Of a DNA stretch of 64,000 nt, positions 62,688 through 64,000 are shown one piece after another. This DNA comes from Anaerozeibacter quisquiliarum. Its GTDB lineage: Bacteria; Bacillota; Clostridia; Christensenellales; Aristaeellaceae. Position numbers and translations under genes: made by a program. The DNA lies in NCBI GenBank assembly GCA_051162045.1, contig JBISDI010000015.1; one strand, written 5' to 3'. Each line of letters opens with the position of its first letter. Within the stretch, counting starts at the first letter, position 1. The notes beneath the pieces were generated by a model. That model made no database searches and had not been told where the DNA came from. It saw only the letters and a program-made list of their open reading frames with translations.

Positions 62688-63005
62688 CCGGTAGCTAACC
62701 GGCGACGGAATCCGACTCTGGGGATTCGGCGACGTCCAGGTGTTTCACACTCATGTAGCGCTTCGTACCCCAAGCGGTGCTTACCACGTGACGAAGACGG
62801 GCGCAGACGAGCATCAGCGCTGAATTCTCGTCCGGGAAGGCGCCGACCACCCGAGTACGCCGCCGAATCTCCCGGTTGATGCGCTCAATGACCTTCCTGA
62901 TCCCTTTGTCCCCTGTTTTGGCATAGCCCCCCGGCGGCACCGCTGAGATTCGCGCCAGCGCGTTGATCGCCGAATTGCGCTTCGCGCAGCCGGCAGTTTT
63001 TGACA
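62648..63005 (-). mobile_element. Internally deleted IS256-family element
   Basis: Contains the C-terminal end of a mutator-type (IS256) transposase on the minus strand, about 62695-62895: ERINREIRRRTRVVGAFPD, SALMLVCARLRHV, KRYMSVKHL. The catalytic DDE core is absent. TGTCAA at 62648-62653 and its complement TTGACA at 63000-63005 may mark the two ends, giving a unit of roughly 360 bases. Element boundaries are uncertain. Confidence 0.7.
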
Positions 63006-63058
63006 CTTTTTTGGCATCTTTGCGGCCCTTTTACGGTGAATCCCGCCTCCCGGTCCGC

Positions 63059-63064
63059 TACAAT
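63059..63064 (+). promoter_or_regulatory. -10 box of the MacB/LolD-type ABC operon
   Basis: TACAAT 26 bases before ATG 63091, with GTGAAT at 63036-63041 as a poor -35. Confidence 0.45.
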
Positions 63065-63090
63065 CGAAGCATTGGAAGGGAGGTCGTCCC

Positions 63091-63807
63091 ATGGAAAGCG
63101 CGCAAAAAAAGCCGCTGGTGGTGGTCCGGGATCTGCGCAAGGTCTATTCCCTGGGCGACGAGCAGGTGGTGGCGCTGAAGAAAATCAACCTGGAAATCAT
63201 GAAAGGGGAAATCTGCCTGATCCTGGGCACCTCCGGCTCCGGGAAATCCACGCTGCTCAACCAACTGGCGGGGATGGAAAAGCCCACCCGCGGCGGCGTA
63301 TGGATTGGCGGCGTTCCCATCTCCCAATTGCAGGAGGAGGAATTGGCCGCTTTCCGCCAGGAGCATCTGGGGTTTGTCTTTCAGTCCTACAATCTGCTGC
63401 CCGCGCTCACGGCTACGGAAAACGTGGCCATGCCGCTCCTGTTTCACGGTGTGCCCCGGGAAAACCGGGAACAGGCCGCGATGCGGATGCTTAAGCGAGT
63501 GGGTCTGGCGCACAGGCTTTCCCATTACCCCGGGCAGATGTCCGGCGGCCAGCAGCAGCGGGTGGGCATCGCCCGGGCGTTCATCGCCCATCCGTCCGTA
63601 GTCTTCGCCGACGAACCCACCGGCAACCTAGACACCAAAACCACCATCGAGATCATCGGGATGATTCGTTCCTTCGCTCACCGCTATGGGGAAACCATCA
63701 TCCTCGTCACCCACGATCCGGAATTGACCGAATACGCCGACCGCATCGTGACCCTTAAGGATGGAGAGATCATCAGCAACGTAGTAAAGGAGAGTCAATC
63801 GTCATGA
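63091..63807 (+). CDS. ABC ATPase, MacB/LolD/FtsE type
   Basis: 238 residues. Walker A GTSGSGKST, Q-loop FVFQSYNLLPALTATEN, signature MSGGQQQRV, Walker B VVFADEPTGNLD, switch VTHDPE. These ATPases drive mechanotransmission-type exporters or lipoprotein/peptide extrusion with a permease encoded nearby. GAAGGGAGG stands 7 bases before the ATG. The next gene overlaps by 4 bases (ATGA). Confidence 0.92.
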   Translation: MESAQKKPLVVVRDLRKVYSLGDEQVVALKKINLEIMKGEICLILGTSGSGKSTLLNQLAGMEKPTRGGVWIGGVPISQLQEEELAAFRQEHLGFVFQSYNLLPALTATENVAMPLLFHGVPRENREQAAMRMLKRVGLAHRLSHYPGQMSGGQQQRVGIARAFIAHPSVVFADEPTGNLDTKTTIEIIGMIRSFAHRYGETIILVTHDPELTEYADRIVTLKDGEIISNVVKESQSS

Positions 63808-64000
63808 AAAGCACCTTCCCGTTCCGCCTGCTGGCGCTGCTTCTGGGCGTCCTGCTGGCGTTGCCCATTCAATCCGTCCCCGCACGGGCCAAGAGGAAAA
63901 CTCCCGCCCAAACGGAGGAAATAACGGCGGAGGCCGCGCTTTCCAAGAAGGACAAGAAAAACAAGGGGAAACCCGAAAAGCAAGGCTACCGCCTGCTGGA
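63804..64000 (+). CDS. Secreted or membrane partner of the ABC ATPase, 5' part
   Basis: Runs off the window after 65 codons. ATG 63804, AAGGAGAG upstream. Signal peptide or anchor KSTFPFRLLALLLGVLLALP ending near PARA, then a Lys/Glu-rich hydrophilic stretch (KKDKKNKGKPEKQG). It may be a membrane-fusion/adaptor subunit or a permease with an unusual start; the visible part does not decide. Confidence 0.65.
   Translation, partial: MKSTFPFRLLALLLGVLLALPIQSVPARAKRKTPAQTEEITAEAALSKKDKKNKGKPEKQGYRLL

Overview
The window is one continuous stretch of a G+C-rich genome that reads as an uncultured member of the Clostridia (Bacillota). The evidence is the rsmB-rlmN-stp-prkC-rsgA-rpe operon, a canonical Firmicutes-type LexA box, a miaB / YlbF-YmcA-family / mutS / mutL / miaA block as in Bacillus, the RNase G plus TIGR03936/TIGR03960 trio, a CD1247-type acidic protein beside ybaB-recR, and a PrkC kinase with PASTA repeats. 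A finer placement (for example Christensenellales) would be a guess. Nearly all genes are tightly packed, often with ATGA/GTGA overlaps, and almost everything in it except the right end looks like core chromosome.

Layout. 1-5747 (+): rRNA modification, Ser/Thr phosphatase-kinase pair, ribosome GTPase and pentose epimerase. 5744-8416 (-): asparaginase, an orphan tyrosine recombinase starting at TTG, a 35-bp tandem repeat array, a set of competing hairpins and a 59-residue eight-cysteine protein. 8640-9310 (+): lexA with its own LexA box. 9302-21709 (-): YnbB-like PLP enzyme, miaA (apparently starting at CTG), mutL, mutS, YlbF/YmcA protein, miaB, RNase G and two radical-SAM-linked genes. 21860-25745 (+): gdhA and cobT-cobS-cobC. 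25844-36274 (-): cell-wall amidase, TetR regulator, a glycosyltransferase with a CrtO-like acyltransferase, an ABC exporter, trxB, recR, ybaB, CD1247-like protein, efp and an M24 peptidase. 36416-40684 (-): an iron-type ABC importer. 40874-45781 (-): a HerA-like ATPase, a foldback MITE, a membrane-inserted Hsp70-like ATPase with a membrane-anchored GrpE-like partner, and a GNAT. 45888-49229 (+): a four-gene overlapping envelope operon ending in PAP2 phosphatase and undecaprenol/diacylglycerol kinase. 49279-59515 (-): zinc ribbon protein, WYL regulator, and a YtfQ-YtfR-YtfT-YjfF type sugar importer with its own sensor lipoprotein, histidine kinase and AraC-type response regulator. 59651-60523 (+): smpB and tmRNA (ssrA).

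Downstream of ssrA the character changes: remnants of a phage lysis module, a decayed IS3 transposase, an AT-richer membrane acyltransferase gene with a tiny leader peptide, an internally deleted IS256-type element that cuts off another gene, and the start of a MacB/LolD-type ABC operon. This fits decay of a mobile element integrated at the 3' end of ssrA.

The most interesting observations are (1) the Hsp70-like/GrpE-like pair in which both partners carry membrane segments and the Hsp70 lacks a recognisable substrate-binding domain; (2) the sugar sensing module, in which the sensor lipoprotein-kinase-regulator set has a perfect consensus promoter while the transporter promoter lacks a usable -35 box; (3) two diverged copies of a MITE that folds back along its whole length; (4) the repeat array and mutually exclusive hairpins next to the recombinase; (5) a small Cys-rich protein divergent from lexA with a perfect promoter; (6) CrtO-like acyltransferase without any carotenoid genes. 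Promoter and hairpin calls were made by eye; no database search or folding program was run.
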